This document shows, in pieces, positions 1-11,631 of a stretch of 64,000 nucleotides of DNA. Position numbers and translations under genes: made by a program. The notes under the pieces are model-generated. The model made no database searches, was not told the DNA's origin, and saw nothing but the letters and a program-made list of their open reading frames with translations. Source of the stretch: Piromyces finnis (taxonomy: Eukaryota; Neocallimastigomycota; Neocallimastigomycetes; Neocallimastigales; Neocallimastigaceae); assembly GCA_002104945.1 (NCBI GenBank), contig MCFH01000017.1:558001-622000 (forward strand), given 5' to 3'. Each line of letters opens with the position of its first letter. Positions within the stretch are counted from its first letter, which is position 1.

Positions 1-27
1 ACTTATGGCCACAAATATTTCTTACAA

Positions 28-664
28 TGATGCGTTGACCGATATATTTTTGAATAATATAATGTCTTTAATAAATAATAAATTCTATATTATTATAATG
101 AAACAATAAATTTAAAATAAAATAAAATATGTTTTATAATTAACAAATAAATCACTCAAAACTCGAAAATAAACTCTTATTATGTTTTAAATTAAATCTT
201 TTATATTTTATAATTTATTGTCTTTTTTATTCTCTATTTATTGTCCTCATTTTTATGAAGAAGAATTTTATCTTCTTTTTATACATTTTTCATTTATTAC
301 ATGTATTATTTTTAACTATTAAATATTATTATTACTATTGTTATTATTTATTAAAATTAAAAGAATAAATTAAAATTATGTCTTAGTATTATAAAATATT
401 ATAGAATATTACTTATTTGATTTTCTTATTACTTCAAAATGTTTAAATTTAGAAAAATTATTATAAATTATCATTGACTATCATTAAATGTATAATACCT
501 TGAATAAAATAATTAAAATTTAAAATTAAAATAATATTAAAATAAAAATATAACAAAATTAAAATATTAAAAGTATCAATTATTATAAACACTCATTTTA
601 TACAGAAACATAAAAGAGTTCTGTATTTTATCTTTAGAATTGTTATTATTGTTTTATTTCCAGG
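28..664 (-). mobile_element. LTR of family G, 3' LTR of the left-end gypsy element, 5' part missing
   Basis: The reverse complement of this stretch matches the last ~680 bp of the LTR at 59302-60414 and ends with the same CGCATCA. The match breaks near 660, where the sequence runs directly into the end of the pol reading frame, so the first ~430 bp of the LTR, the polypurine tract and the last codons of pol are missing. A short shared string (ACTTAAAACC) lies at the break, which fits a deletion between two nearby sites. Orientation agrees with the minus-strand gag-pol fragments that follow. Confidence 0.8.
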
Positions 665-666
665 TT

Positions 667-891
667 TTAAGTATGATAATGAACTAAATTCTTTTGATGA
701 ACATTTCTTTCTGCTATTGCACCACTAATAGGATCACATAATGTAGCAGTATTAAATTCCATTTTAATAATACGGAAAGGTCCAATGAAAAATGGATCTA
801 ACTTTCTTCTTGAAAAATTTCTAACAAGTACTAAATCACCAGCTGAAAATGCAGTATTCATTGAAGCTTTTTGTTTTCTTCTATTTTCTCA
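667..891 (-). pseudogene. Gypsy integrase C-terminal segment (family G), after an in-frame stop
   Basis: About 74 codons resembling the C-terminal end of the family H integrase (GPF..., RNVH.KN motifs at the same spacing). It is in the same frame as the preceding integrase fragment and separated from it only by one TGA codon at 889-891, at a position where the H element has TGG (Trp). That is a single G-to-A change. The segment ends shortly before the natural C-terminus because of the deletion into the LTR. No chromodomain is present in this family. Confidence 0.75.
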
Positions 892-2446
892 TAATTTATT
901 AGCATTCTGAATATTTTTGGTAACTTCTATAACCCATTCCCAATGTGTAGTAAATTTATTTATTAAATATTCTTCAGGAGTTTCATATTCATTTTTATTA
1001 TTATATTCTATCATAAGTTCAAATGGTTGAAGGTCAGTACGACCATATAATAATTCAAAGCTAGAAAATTTTGTTACTTCATTTTTACAAGTACGTAGAG
1101 CCCATAAAGCCGATGGAAGAACTTCGTCCCATTCTTTATTTGAGTCTCCTAATAGTCGAATATTTTTAACAATTTCTCTATTACGATTTTCAACTTGTCC
1201 ATTTGTTTCTGGATGATAAATGCTAGAATATTGAACATATATACCATATAAATCAAGAAAACCTTTAGTAGCATCAGAAGTAAATTGTGGACCATTATCA
1301 GTAATTAATATTTCTGGAGTACCATGTCTAGAAAATACATTTGTAAGAAATTTTATAACATCCGTAGATTCAATTGATTTTAGAGGTTCAGCTACTTTTC
1401 TGATATTGTTTCCATCTTTATAATATTTTATTCCATTTATTAAGATAATTTTCTTTTTAAGAAATTCTTTAATTTTATTACTTCCTGGATATTCATTTGA
1501 ATTATTTTCACTAGTATCAATAGATGTGTCAGTTACAAGTACCGCTTCCGAGTCAGTATAATTATCTATTAATTCAATTTTTTCATTTTCAGATGGAACT
1601 GAGGATATTTTTATTTTATCTTCTATATTAAAATAATTATTTTTATCAATATTAAAAATATTAGATGGATCATATGAATGAATATTATTATGATTATTAT
1701 GGATATTAGGATTATAATAACTAGTTGTAATATTTTCATTTAATTTAGGAAAATCATTTTTATTTATATCTATTTTATTATTTAAGTTGCGAGTATCATT
1801 TAAGTAATTGATATCACTATTCATTACTTTATTATAAACAATATCATTATCATAGTCAGATAATTTATTTATTTCATTATTTTTAAAATAATTATTATTC
1901 AGGCTTTTATCAATATCATTTTTAAAATTTATATTTATATTTTTATTTCCATGTGAATTATTATTAATAGAGATATAATTATTTAAATCAACATTATTAA
2001 GTTTAGAATATTTAATTGAATTTACACTTTTATTAACACAAGTATTTTTATTTAAGTCAATATTTTTATCAATATAAGGATTAATATTGTTATTTTTATT
2101 TATTTCATTATCATTAATACATGAGTTATTAAAACTACAAGAATAAACTATATTTTCATTATTTTTAGAGTAAAAATCTTTATTTGAATTTAAAATATTA
2201 TTTTTAGTAGTTTCATCATCATTATTATTAAAAATAGCTAGTGAAATTTTTATATCATTTTTATCGTCTGGTATTAGTCTAGATAATGCATCAGCGACTA
2301 CATTTTTCTTTCCTTGTTCATATTTGACTTTTACCTTGAGCATACTAAGTGTAGTAACCCAGCGTGTTTGACGAGCATTATTTGGTTCTTTATTATTAAA
2401 TAAGCCAACTAAAGGTTTATGGTCAGTATATAATATCGTTTCTTCT
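889..2446 (-). pseudogene. Family G pol: RNase H end, Asn-rich linker and internally deleted integrase
   Basis: The start of this fragment (2344-2446) continues the RNase H domain after a frameshift (TDHKPL motif), followed by the DALSRL motif that closes RNase H. A linker of roughly 270 residues follows, dominated by Asn, Asp and Ile, where the H element has only about 80 residues. The integrase core then starts abruptly: the HHCC zinc-binding region and the first catalytic Asp are absent, while the second Asp (TDNG) and catalytic Glu (QVENRNRE) remain. The junction keeps the frame. The fragment ends at a TGA replacing Trp. The element cannot encode a working integrase. Confidence 0.85.
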
Positions 2447-4444
2447 TTATTCCCACTTATAAAATTTAAATTTCTTACAACAATAAAAAGCTGCTGTTCC
2501 TTCTAAGTCAGTTATACTATAATTAATTTCACTATCATTTAAAGACCTACTAACATAATGAATTGGATGTTCAACATTATTTTCATCTTTTTGAAGTAAT
2601 ACACCACCAATATCATTAAGTGATGCATCAGTTCTTATAATAAAATTTTTATCATAGTCAGGATATTTTAAAATAGGAGACTTAATCAGTCTTTCTTTTA
2701 GTATTTGGAAACTTTCTTCAGTTTCAGATGTCCATTCAAATTTCATACCCTTTTTTAATAATTTAAATAATGGATGAGCAATTTGGACAAAATCTTTTAT
2801 AAACTTCCTGTAATATCCTATAGCTCCTAAAAATGATCTTAGCTGTGTAAGGTTTGTTGGTGACTTCCAATTTTTAATAGTTTCAATTTTCTTTTCAACT
2901 GGTTTGACACCTTCTACTGATAGAATATGACCAAGGACCTCTACTTCTTGTTTTAAGAAATGACATTTAGAAAGATTTGCTTTTATACCATTTTCTTTTA
3001 TTATATTAAAAACCTTTTGAAGATCTAATATATGTTGTTCAAGACTTGGAGAAAATACTAAAAGGTCATCCATATAAACAAATAAACATTTTCCAATAAG
3101 TGGTAGAAATATACGGTTCATTTCTCTTTGAAAGGTTGCTGGAGCATTACATAAACCAAAAGGCATTACTTTGTAATTATAATTTCCAAATATTGTTGTA
3201 AAACATGTTTTATCAATATCTTCTTTTTTCATTGGTATTTGATGAAAACTAGAGAATAAATCCAATATAGATAAATATTTTACATTATTATCAATAGAAA
3301 ATAATATTTCTTCAATATATGGAAGTGGATATGAATCTTTTATTGTTATAGAATTTAATTTTCTATAATCTACACACATTCTCCATTTTCCATTCTTTTT
3401 TGGTACTAATAAAACTGGAGAAGACCAAGATGATTGTGATGGTTCTATTAAATCATTCTTTAAAAGCTTTCCTATTTCTTCTTTTAGAATTTCCATATGT
3501 TCTTTATTAGAAATACGATACATTTTCTGTTTAATAGGATCATCTTGATTTAATTTAATTTCATGAGCTAATAATTTTGATTTACCCAAATCGACAGTAT
3601 CATTAGCTAAAACATCTATATTAGTTATTAAAAGATTCTTCAGTTGGTCTTTTGCTTCTTTTTGTGTTTTAATTTTATTAATAAGTTGTAATCTAGAATC
3701 ACTAGTAGTTTTAATTTCTAAATCTTGATATTTATCATTCTGACTAGTTAAGTAATATATTAATGCATTTTGATTAATTTCTTCATCAAATTCTTCTATT
3801 AAATTAGTTTGATTCATTTCACTAATACTTTCAAAAGATCCAATTTTGTGGATATCATCAGTTTTCTTATATAAAGTATGATAAGAAAAATCCATAATTA
3901 ATTTCATATTAGCTAAAGTTTCTACACCAATTAAGACATGGAATATATCTTCTTTTTCAATAAGTCTAAATATTTCTTTAGATGTTATATTACCAATAGT
4001 AATTTCAATTTCATATAGATGCGACTCAATAGTAGTATTGGAATAAGCTTGATATAAAGTTTCTCTAATTTTTGAAACTAGTTTTAATGGAATATTATTT
4101 TCTAATAAGAATCTTCTAGTAATCATATTTATAGATAAACAAGAGTCCAAATATACAGTAGTTTCTATTCCTTCTATTTTACATTTTGATTTCACACCTT
4201 TATTTTTTCTTATGGTAGAAAGAATTGTAGATTCGTCTTCAATAATTTTAGTAAATTTTAGTGCTTTTGAAAGTTCTGTTTTTAATTTAGGACTAATTTC
4301 AAGTAGTTGGCCTATTGTTATGTTTGCAAAATTTTCACCTATATCTTTAGTTATATTATATTTTTCTTGATCTGCTGAAATAATTAATCTTTTTGTACCT
4401 TTTTCATTTGATACATTATTTTTCCTTTTGACTCGGAAGTTCAA
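2447..4444 (-). pseudogene. Family G pol: protease, reverse transcriptase and start of RNase H
   Basis: A long open stretch (665 codons) homologous to the H pol. In order: a retropepsin region whose catalytic triplet reads Asp-Ser-Cys rather than Asp-Thr/Ser-Gly, a reverse transcriptase with KKNGKWRMCVDYRKLN, MPFGLCNAPATFQ and the catalytic box YMDD, and the start of RNase H (RTDAS). The frame breaks at both ends: at about 2447 inside RNase H, and at 4416-4444 where it overlaps the upstream Asn-rich pol segment in another frame. The RT box itself looks intact, so the damage is from frameshifts and the integrase deletion rather than wholesale decay. Confidence 0.88.
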
Positions 4445-4664
4445 TTTCCTTTGCCAGTTCTATTATTTCCTTTTCTCGTTCTTTTTTATTATTTCGTTTA
4501 GCTTTATCTATAGTGGGTTGATTAATGAATGAAGGATCTAATCGTTTTAATGCTTCTGTTGAATTAGTGTTATTATTAATATTATTATATATCTTATTAC
4601 TTTCATTATTATTTATATTAGTGTCATTATTCATATTCATATTATTATTAATATTATTATTATA

Positions 4665-4697
<33 letters not shown>

Positions 4698-4985
4698 TTC
4701 ATTTTCAATTACAGTCTCCATTTCTACTTCATTATTTGGAACTTCAATTATATCTTCATAAGTATTATTTAATGGTTCTCTAGTCTCATTACTTGGAACT
4801 CTAATTGGTTGTGGATTATCACTTAGTTTTTCTTTGGTAGTTCTTTTATATAGTTTAATATCAGTATTCTTTTAAGCTTTTCTTATTACTGGAATAGTAA
4901 TTTCTTCATTTACTGGTACTGATATTGTAGCAAAAGTAGTATTGGTTTGATTTATGGGAGTATTCCTTCTCCCACTCATAAGTTT
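4416..4985 (-). pseudogene. Family G pol N-terminal region, Asn-rich
   Basis: This is the stretch of pol between the frameshift site and the protease. It is read in the -1 frame relative to gag and is open from the slippery site except for one TAA (around 4872-4875, in a context Ala-stop-Lys). It contains a homopolymeric Asn run encoded by ATT/AAT repeats around 4640-4700 on the + strand. The H element has a comparable hydrophilic, Asn/Glu/Lys-rich region at the start of pol. No enzymatic motif is present. Confidence 0.7.
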
Positions 4986-4988
4986 AAA
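4956..4988 (-). promoter_or_regulatory. -1 ribosomal frameshift signal between gag and pol (family G)
   Basis: Reading the minus strand, TTTAAAC lies at 4988-4982 with gag in the X_XXY_YYZ phase (codons CAT TTA AAC). The gag stop TGA follows one codon later (4978-4976). After an 8-nt spacer comes GGGAG, an 8-nt loop and CTCCC. The pol frame is open in the -1 phase directly from this point. The family H element has the same heptamer, spacer length, stem and loop length with a different loop sequence (see 45996-46028), which argues for function rather than chance. Confidence 0.8.
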
Positions 4989-5824
4989 TGATTTTGATTA
5001 GAGTTTATAAGGCCTTGTTTTTCCATTTCTGCAAGTTCTTGGAATGTATATTTGCAATCTTGCATTTTGTGGCCTACTTGTTGGCATCTGAAGCATTTAT
5101 TTCTTTGAGACTGGTTAAACATATTCACTTAACTTTGAGGTGTGGTTTGATTAACTTTGTTAGTATTATTTTCATTTTATTAACATTATTAGAATAATTA
5201 TTAGAATTTTGATATGATTTATTTTCTTCCATATTAGAATAATTATTGTTACTAAATGTATTAGAATTATTAGGGTATTTATTATAACCATTATTATATG
5301 CATTTTGATCACCTTGATAGTTATTATAATTATTGTTATAATTATTATTATAATTATTATTATTAGTATTGAAATTATTAGGGTAATTATTTCTGTAATT
5401 ATTTCTTTTGTTAAAACGTTGATTTCTCATATTATAGTTTCCATTGAATCGCATATTATAATTATTATAATTATTATTATTATCATAATTATTATTATAG
5501 TTATTATTATAATATCCATTATAAGTATATGGACTATCATTATTATTAAAATAATTATAGTTAGTTCCACCACTATGTTGAGTAAATAAATTATAATTTT
5601 GGTTTTGATATGGATCAAAGTAAGGTTGGCTATCAGTAAACATATTAACATTATGATACTGAGGAACTTCAGTTGCTGATTCAGCTAATTCGGCAACCTT
5701 AAAAGCAGCTTCTATATCTTTAGGTTGGGCAGTGATTACTTGAGTTCTAATGAAAGGACGAGAAATGATGGAATTAGTGTAATCTTTAACAGTAATGAAT
5801 AGTTGGGATCCAACATTAAGATTT
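4976..5824 (-). pseudogene. Family G gag, C-terminal half with CCHC zinc knuckle
   Basis: The central part is an Asn/Tyr-rich tract (about 5200-5600) like that of the H gag. Near the end, in another frame, sits a perfect retroviral-type zinc knuckle (C-F-R-C, then Gly-His at the right spacing, then D-C), at about 5060-5105. The reading frame shifts between these two parts (about 5125) and again between this half and the N-terminal half (about 5825). The zinc knuckle part ends at the frameshift signal and the TGA at 4976-4978. Gag would form the particle and bind RNA through the knuckle. Confidence 0.75.
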
Positions 5825-6178
5825 TTATAAGTTTCCGTATCTCCAGTTGAAATCCTTAATACTTTCTCCTCTTCTAATTTTTAAAGATTTAACATTGAAG
5901 CATTTTTCTTGAGGCGTGATTTCTAAGTATTCTTCAATAGCCTCTTTAATATCTTCGATACTAGGATAATTTGTTCCAGTATCACTTTCTGTTTTTAAGT
6001 CATCAATGATTCCTTTTAATCTACCTTGGACACATTCCTTTGCCCAAACGAATATCTTTTTGGGATCATTGATGTCAGATAGGTCCATAACTCTGCTGAA
6101 TTCTTCAGCCCAGCTTTCGATATCCCTATCTTGACTACCAATTCTAGGTAGTATTTTAGTGATTTCACTGATCTTCAT
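5825..6178 (-). pseudogene. Family G gag, N-terminal half
   Basis: 117 codons from a well-placed ATG to a frameshift-created stop. The sequence resembles the retrotransposon Gag capsid N-terminal half (charged, helical, with a W at the EEF/WAKE positions), but no strong motif can be named from sequence alone. Assignment rests on its position immediately upstream of the Asn-rich and CCHC gag segments in the same orientation. The ATG is the start because the frame closes shortly upstream in the A+T-rich leader. Confidence 0.65.
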
Positions 6179-6840
6179 TTTTGTATATATAAATTTCTTA
6201 TAAGGTAAAATAATTAAAATAAAAGAATAATTTAATTTGAAATAAATGGTAATAAAGAAGATAATTGGAATTTGTATATTATATATATGTGTTTTGAACT
6301 TTAATAGTAATATAATAATATTAATAATATTTATAAAATTACAAATGAAAGGAATTGATTATATAAATAATTGATAAATTGATAAAGTATAAAATAATAT
6401 AAAATTTATAAATTTTTTTTTTTTTTTTTTTCAAAAAGTTAAAGAAAATTATTTAGAAATTGAAAAGTATATTAAAGAAAAATAAAAGAATAAAAGATAA
6501 GTAATACAACAGAAATTTATATATATATATAAATTATATATATTATATGAATTATATAAATAAATGAAATTTAATATTGAATGAGATCAGATCAGAGAAA
6601 TATTTTATAGAAAGTATATTATATTATTATTATTAGTCAGGAATAATAGAAGCTTTACGGAATAATATCTAATTATAAATTTAAATGCAATTTATTAGCT
6701 CTCAATTTTAAATGATCAAGGAAGAATGAAAGAATAATTTTTTTTTTTTTTGCAATTAGGAATTTATAAGAATATGTATATTTTTTTTATTTAATTTAAT
6801 TATAATAGTTTATATATATTGTTACAATTATTTATTTATT
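6179..6840. other. A+T-rich stretch, likely 5' leader of the family G element
   Basis: No open reading frame, LTR or primer site recognised. It contains homopolymer T runs (about 6415-6432, 6738-6750) and TA repeats. Its position, immediately upstream of gag, makes it the expected element leader, but no 5' LTR follows, so the element is truncated or rearranged at this end. Confidence 0.5.
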
Positions 6841-7080
6841 TTTAGGCACCCGAGGCACAGTGACTATAAAGACTTTCGGATCCCTACTAAACCCCCACCT
6901 TTAAATGATAAATTTTCACTTCCAAAGTTCTGCTCCTTACTCAGGATTTTCAGCCGAACTTGCTACTCTCTTACTTGGGAATCAAATAAAGGCTGTCTAG
7001 TATACCTACTCCCTCTTGCTGAGTGTGTACCCGCCTTACTCTCTAAATAATAATTGTTTTAATTATTGCTATACTTCGAA
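6841..7080 (+). pseudogene. Possible gag scrap on the plus strand
   Basis: This stretch is clearly richer in G+C than its surroundings. On the + strand it reads as two overlapping coding-like pieces in different frames (a Pro-rich piece with PTKPPPLNDKF and a piece with YSGFSAELATLLLGNQ), joined by a one-base shift. The composition and motif style recall gypsy gag N-terminal regions, but I cannot align it to any element in the window. It may instead be a host gene scrap. Confidence 0.3.
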
Positions 7081-7226
7081 CTCAGTATATTATATAACAA
7101 CAACCAATATATACTTACTATTTTTTTTTTTGTTATAATTTAAATTAAAAATTTTTAGTCAATAATTAAGAATATTGAAATAAATTATTCGCTTAATATG
7201 TAGGTAGCCTTAAGCTAAGAAGTTTT

Positions 7227-7556
7227 TCATTCAACAGCCGCCTCTACAAATAAGCACTTTTCACTTCTTTCCATTACACAAGAAATCCCATCATTAACTC
7301 CTGAAACTCAGAAGGGTTCAACAGTTTCAAAATTAATTCCAATTTCTTTAGCAAATTCAGGATTAATAAAACTTAATTCAGAGCCCGAATCAACTAAAAC
7401 TCTAACTTTAACTTCCGGAATATCATTTGTACTTAAATAAAAATCAATAATATTTAAAAATATCGGTGGAGCATTAATAATGTTCCCCGAGTTCCCGTAA
7501 ACACCCACATTCCTGTCACCCATTTCCAAATTCAAATTTTCAAACTCACTAATCAA
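7227..7556 (-). pseudogene. Gypsy aspartic protease fragment
   Basis: The fragment carries a retropepsin active site (LVDSGSELSFI) followed by the typical PEFAKEIGI continuation. A TGA at 7308-7310 interrupts it, after which the same frame continues with a VSGVNDG-like flap-region motif until a second TGA near 7227. No reverse transcriptase follows on the left and no gag immediately precedes it on the right. It lies downstream of the C-family 5' LTR and primer site at 7875-8497 and in the same orientation, so it could be the remains of that element's pol. Confidence 0.7.
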
Positions 7557-7560
7557 GCCC

Positions 7561-7874
7561 TCTAACTTACTAATATAAATAAATATAAAATGGTTTCTTA
7601 CTACTGTTTCAAGTAAGTAATTTTCTTTTACAATAAGTGATGTTAAGATATTAAGCGATACAAAAGTTATTCAGACGCGGTTTGTTGCACAGTGTCGAAC
7701 AAGTTTTGTATATCTATTTAATATATATACTTTCTTTCTCTTTGGTAGCAACCAAGTTCTTCTTTAGTAACAAAGTTCTTCAATAAATTCTTCTTTTATA
7801 GTAGCAATTCAGTTCTTGGATAAATTTTTCTTCTAGCAGTGGTAGATATCCTAACGTACTCTTGAGGTAGTTAG
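7561..7874 (-). other. Leader-like region downstream of the family C primer site
   Basis: No open frame of note. The stretch 7741-7830 holds three degenerate copies of a 27-30 bp motif built around GTAGCAA and AAGTTCTT, separated by short A+T-rich spacers. On the minus strand it follows the C-family primer site and so would be the 5' untranslated leader of that element. Confidence 0.45.
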
Positions 7875-7885
7875 GTAATTGTTAT
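7875..7885 (-). promoter_or_regulatory. Primer binding site of family C (self-priming type)
   Basis: On the minus strand ATAACAATTAC follows the LTR's terminal CA without a gap. Its exact 11-nt complement, GTAATTGTTAT, lies inside the same LTR (+ coordinates 8004-8014), about 35 nt downstream of a TATAAATAG box. This is the geometry of Tf1-type self-priming, where the 5' end of the transcript folds back onto the primer site. Confidence 0.75.
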
Positions 7886-8497
7886 TGTAAAATCGACACT
7901 GAAAGAATAGATTAGGATATCTATTCTATTACAATAACACTAAAATTTTAAAATGAAATAAAATTGTTTTTTAAAAATATCTTTTATAATAGAATTTTTA
8001 ATAATAACAATTACATCGATAAAATGATGAAAAATATCTTCTATTTATATTTTTCCTAAATACATTTATATTATATTATATTATAACTATTTATTTCTTA
8101 TATTTTATTATTTAAAATCTACACTAAAATTTTAATTATTAATAAATATTTAAACTATAACTATTTTTAGTAAAATACAATTGGTAATTCAAATCAAGTA
8201 CTATTCAATTTGAATATGTGCCCATGTATTATTGATATATTAATTATTTAATAATTATATACTATATATCTATTTATATTACAAAACAATACTATAACTA
8301 GGGGTTTGAATTGAGAATTTTAATTTATTTATTAAACATTAAAAATAAATTAATAATTTATTTTAAGATTTAATTATTAATAAATAAATTATGTCCCATT
8401 TTCTTTTTCTGTAATATAATTCGTGTAACTTAAACAATAATATTTATGGCTTAAGTTACATTAAAGATATCAATTCGTGGCGTTTGATATCTTTACA
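7886..8497 (-). mobile_element. LTR of family C, minus orientation, acting as a 5' LTR
   Basis: 612 bp, ends TG...CA, clearly homologous to the C copies at 9503, 12194, 14884, 17575, 23046 and 62607. The flanks differ (GTTAT left, CTTGA right), so it is not a simple solo insertion. Instead the left flank is a primer binding site, which marks this as the 5' LTR of an element extending leftwards on the minus strand. Confidence 0.85.
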
Positions 8498-8544
8498 CTT
8501 GAATATTTTAAGAAGTTAGTCACGTGTATTCATAAATGTGATGC

Positions 8545-8700
8545 CTACTCCAAGGGTCTTCTATTTAAATAAGAAATCATTAAGCGTTTTTTTGCTTCAT
8601 CATTCTCGAACCTATCTGGATTAGCTTCAATTGCTAACTCAACCCTTAACCTGCTTAATTCTTGTCTACGTCCCGAAAATAGTGGGGGTCATATATTATT
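8545..8700 (-). pseudogene. Gypsy gag fragment
   Basis: About 50 codons with a gag-like pattern: FSGRRQEL, then a helical segment, then EANPDRFENDEAKK and MISYL. This is the capsid signature seen in many Ty3/gypsy gags. It ends in TAG at 8545-8547 and is broken by stops upstream. It lies on the outer side of the C-family 5' LTR, so it belongs to a different, older element. Confidence 0.65.
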
Positions 8701-8720
8701 CGTAATGGAGGGTTTTGACA

Positions 8721-9100
8721 TTCCATTATCTCTCCTAAATGTAAATTGTTTAATAATAATTCTTCCAATTTAATTATTTCTATTTGCTACTCTTTTAATT
8801 GTTTATAATATTATATTGTTGATGTCGTCGTAACTCTCCTATTAAACGGTGTTAGACGAGATCAAACTGATATTATAAATAATTAAATAACTTTAAGTAT
8901 TTTAACAAAAGAAAAAAGAAAAAGAAAAAAAATGATTCCAATCTAATAATATTAATTGTAGTTCTCAAGAGATACACGGTAGTTTTCTAAAAATACACAG
9001 TAGTTTTCCAATAATACGTGGTAGTTTCCAAAAGATATGTAGAAATTTAATAATAATATGTTTTATTAAAAATTTATAACGTTTTTATTAATGAGGTAAT
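8721..9100. other. No recognisable gene
   Basis: A+T-rich sequence without coding signal on either strand. Around 8950-9050 an approximate 25-bp motif with GTAGTTTTC recurs about four times. Nothing else seen. Confidence 0.5.
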
Positions 9101-10396
9101 TGTTATTTAAAAGTTTTATATTCAAAAACAGATTATAAAATTTTATAATAAAACAATACAATAAAAAAACAAAAACAAAAACAAAATAAATTTAAAATTC
9201 TCTTTTATTAATTTTATTTAATTATTAACTAAATTATAGTCAATAACAATTATCGTTTTAATTACGAAATTTTACATGTATTTATATTTTTTGTAAATTA
9301 CATTTTAATATACTATCCTATTTAATTATACATATATTTAATATAAAATAAATAAAACTAATTTAATACTAATTTAAATAAATAATAAAATAATGAAGCT
9401 ATACTAAAACTAATTAATTACACTTTTGATTCAATTTGAGTAAACTGCAAATTGAATACAGTTCATGTATTACTTATATTAATTAAATATTAATAATACT
9501 ATTGTAAAGATATCAAACGCCTCTGTTTGATATCTTTAATGTAACTTAAGCCACAAGTATTATTGTTTAAGTTACACAAATTATATTCAGAAAAAGAAAA
9601 TGAGACATAATTTATTTATTAATAATTAAAGTTTAAAACAAAATAAATTATTAGTTTATTTTTAATGTTTAACAAGTAAATTAATATTCTCAATTTAAAT
9701 CCCTAGTTTTAGTATTGTTTTTTCATAGAAATAAATAAATAATAAATGATTAATATATCAATAATACATGGGCACATATTCAAATTGAATAGTACTTAAT
9801 TTGAATTGCCAATTGTATTTTACTAAAAATAGTTATAGTTTAAATATTTATTAATAATTAAGATTTTAGTGTAGATTTTAAATAATAATATATAAGAAAT
9901 AAATAGTTATAATATAATATAAATGTATTTAGGAAAAATATAAATAGAAGATATTTTTCATCATTTTATCGATGTAATTGTTATTATTAAAATTCTATTA
10001 TAATAAAAGATATTTTTAATAAAACAATTTTTTATTTTTATTTTAAATTTAGTGTTATTGTAACAGAATAGATATCCTAATCTATTCTTTCTGTGTCGCC
10101 ATTACAACTATTTATTATATATTTACTATTAAAAATGCTAAATTAAACTAATTTTAATTAAATAAAAAAAACTTTCTAAGATTTAATTTGAATATTTAAA
10201 ATATTTAAATTTAATTATCCATTAATTTAAATATTTATCCAAAATTTATTTTAACTTTGATATTTTAAAATTAATTATTATTTAATTATTCCATAAAATT
10301 TATAAAATTTTACAAATAATTTTTTCATTAAAATATCAAAATTATTATAATTATTAGTTAATTAAATAATTTATAGATATATTTTATATCTTTACA
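9101..10396 (-). mobile_element. LTR of family D, split by a family C solo LTR
   Basis: Both halves (about 9101-9502 and 10107-10396) match the reverse complement of the D LTRs at 28039-28819 and 26645-27078, ending ...ATCTTTACA. The C LTR C1 sits between them with a perfect 5-bp target duplication (ACTAT), so the D LTR is older than C1. The left boundary is approximate. The right half is included in the triplicated unit. Confidence 0.75.
9503..10106 (+). mobile_element. Solo LTR of family C (C1) inserted in a D LTR
   Basis: 604 bp, TGTAAAG...CATTACA, with identical 5-bp flanks ACTAT (9498-9502 and 10107-10111), so a genuine insertion. It contains a TATA box (9939-9947) and the 11-mer GTAATTGTTAT (9974-9984) that pairs with the family's primer site. 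It is the left border of the tandem triplication. Confidence 0.9.
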
Positions 10397-11631
10397 TTTA
10401 TGAAGTAGTCAAAGACTCTTATATAATCCCTAATCGTATTAGTAGAAGCAACACTAAAATTTTAGAGCTAGACAATAGAAATATCAATGAAGCTTCTGAC
10501 AAAATTACCCACTTCAATTAAAATGAAATATTAAACGAAACTAATTGGAGTAATGTAAAATTCCAAATAAATGCTCATCATCTTTTTTTTTTATAATATA
10601 ATTAATAAAAAAATTAAATTAAAGAAATGAAATTATTAGAAGAGTTAATTATAATAAAAAATATTTTCACCTAATAATAAATTAAATAAATTAATATTAA
10701 ATTACTACAACATAAAAGAAATATTTATCAAATAGTTAGTAGTATGACTTTTAGTTGAGTTGTTATTATATGATGGAAATAAAGGTTAGTAGTGATATAG
10801 AAGTATTTATTTCTATACTATTAGTTGACAATAGTGAATTTTTTGTTTTTCAATTTTAGATTACATTCATGTCACGTGTCAAATAAATTTATGTATTATG
10901 GAAAAAGTGATTATTGAAAATTTTTGTTGTAGTATTAGAACAGTACTCATAGTAAATAGTAAAGTATTATGCATACTTATTCCTATGCAATTATATTTCT
11001 GATTTTATTAATACTTTGTTATTGAAGTTTGAGTCACGTGTGTATAACATAGTTTATTAGTTATAGCTTTATGTTATATTAGTGATGTGAATATGAAAGA
11101 CTTTTTATAAGGTTGGACAAAAAAGTGGTTGTATACTTGTAGATAATCCAAGGAGTACTTATATACTATCTATAGTAAACTATCTATAGAAACCAGTTTT
11201 TGATAAGGTCACGTGGTTGTTAGTGTTATCGGAAAGTAATAAAATTAGAGTTTATCTATGTTGTTCATGAGTCTGTTAATGAATATATTTTATTAAATAA
11301 AAAGAAAATCTATTATTATATATTCTCTATCGATGCTGGAGTTTTCTAACTTTTGCTGGTTTATTGCTTATGTAATAAAATATCATTGTTTTATTATTTA
11401 ATAAACTCGTGATTGGAAAGAGACAAAATTTTTTTAATTTTTAAATAGGATTGAGTCTACTCATAATATATTGATAATATATGGTGACTCCCAAGTAGAC
11501 TTAAGGGTGTTGGAAAAATCGTAGTTTTTACTTAAATAATAAATATAAAATAGTAGAAAAAGTACATAAAAATTGTCTATCGAACTATCTTTTTATATTT
11601 ATTATTTTAAAAGTTGCATTTATCCTATATT

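Noticed and set aside
5305-5651. Long plus-strand and alternate minus-strand frames made almost only of Ile
   Set aside because: They are the other frames of the AAT/AAC repeats that encode the Asn-rich tract of gag.
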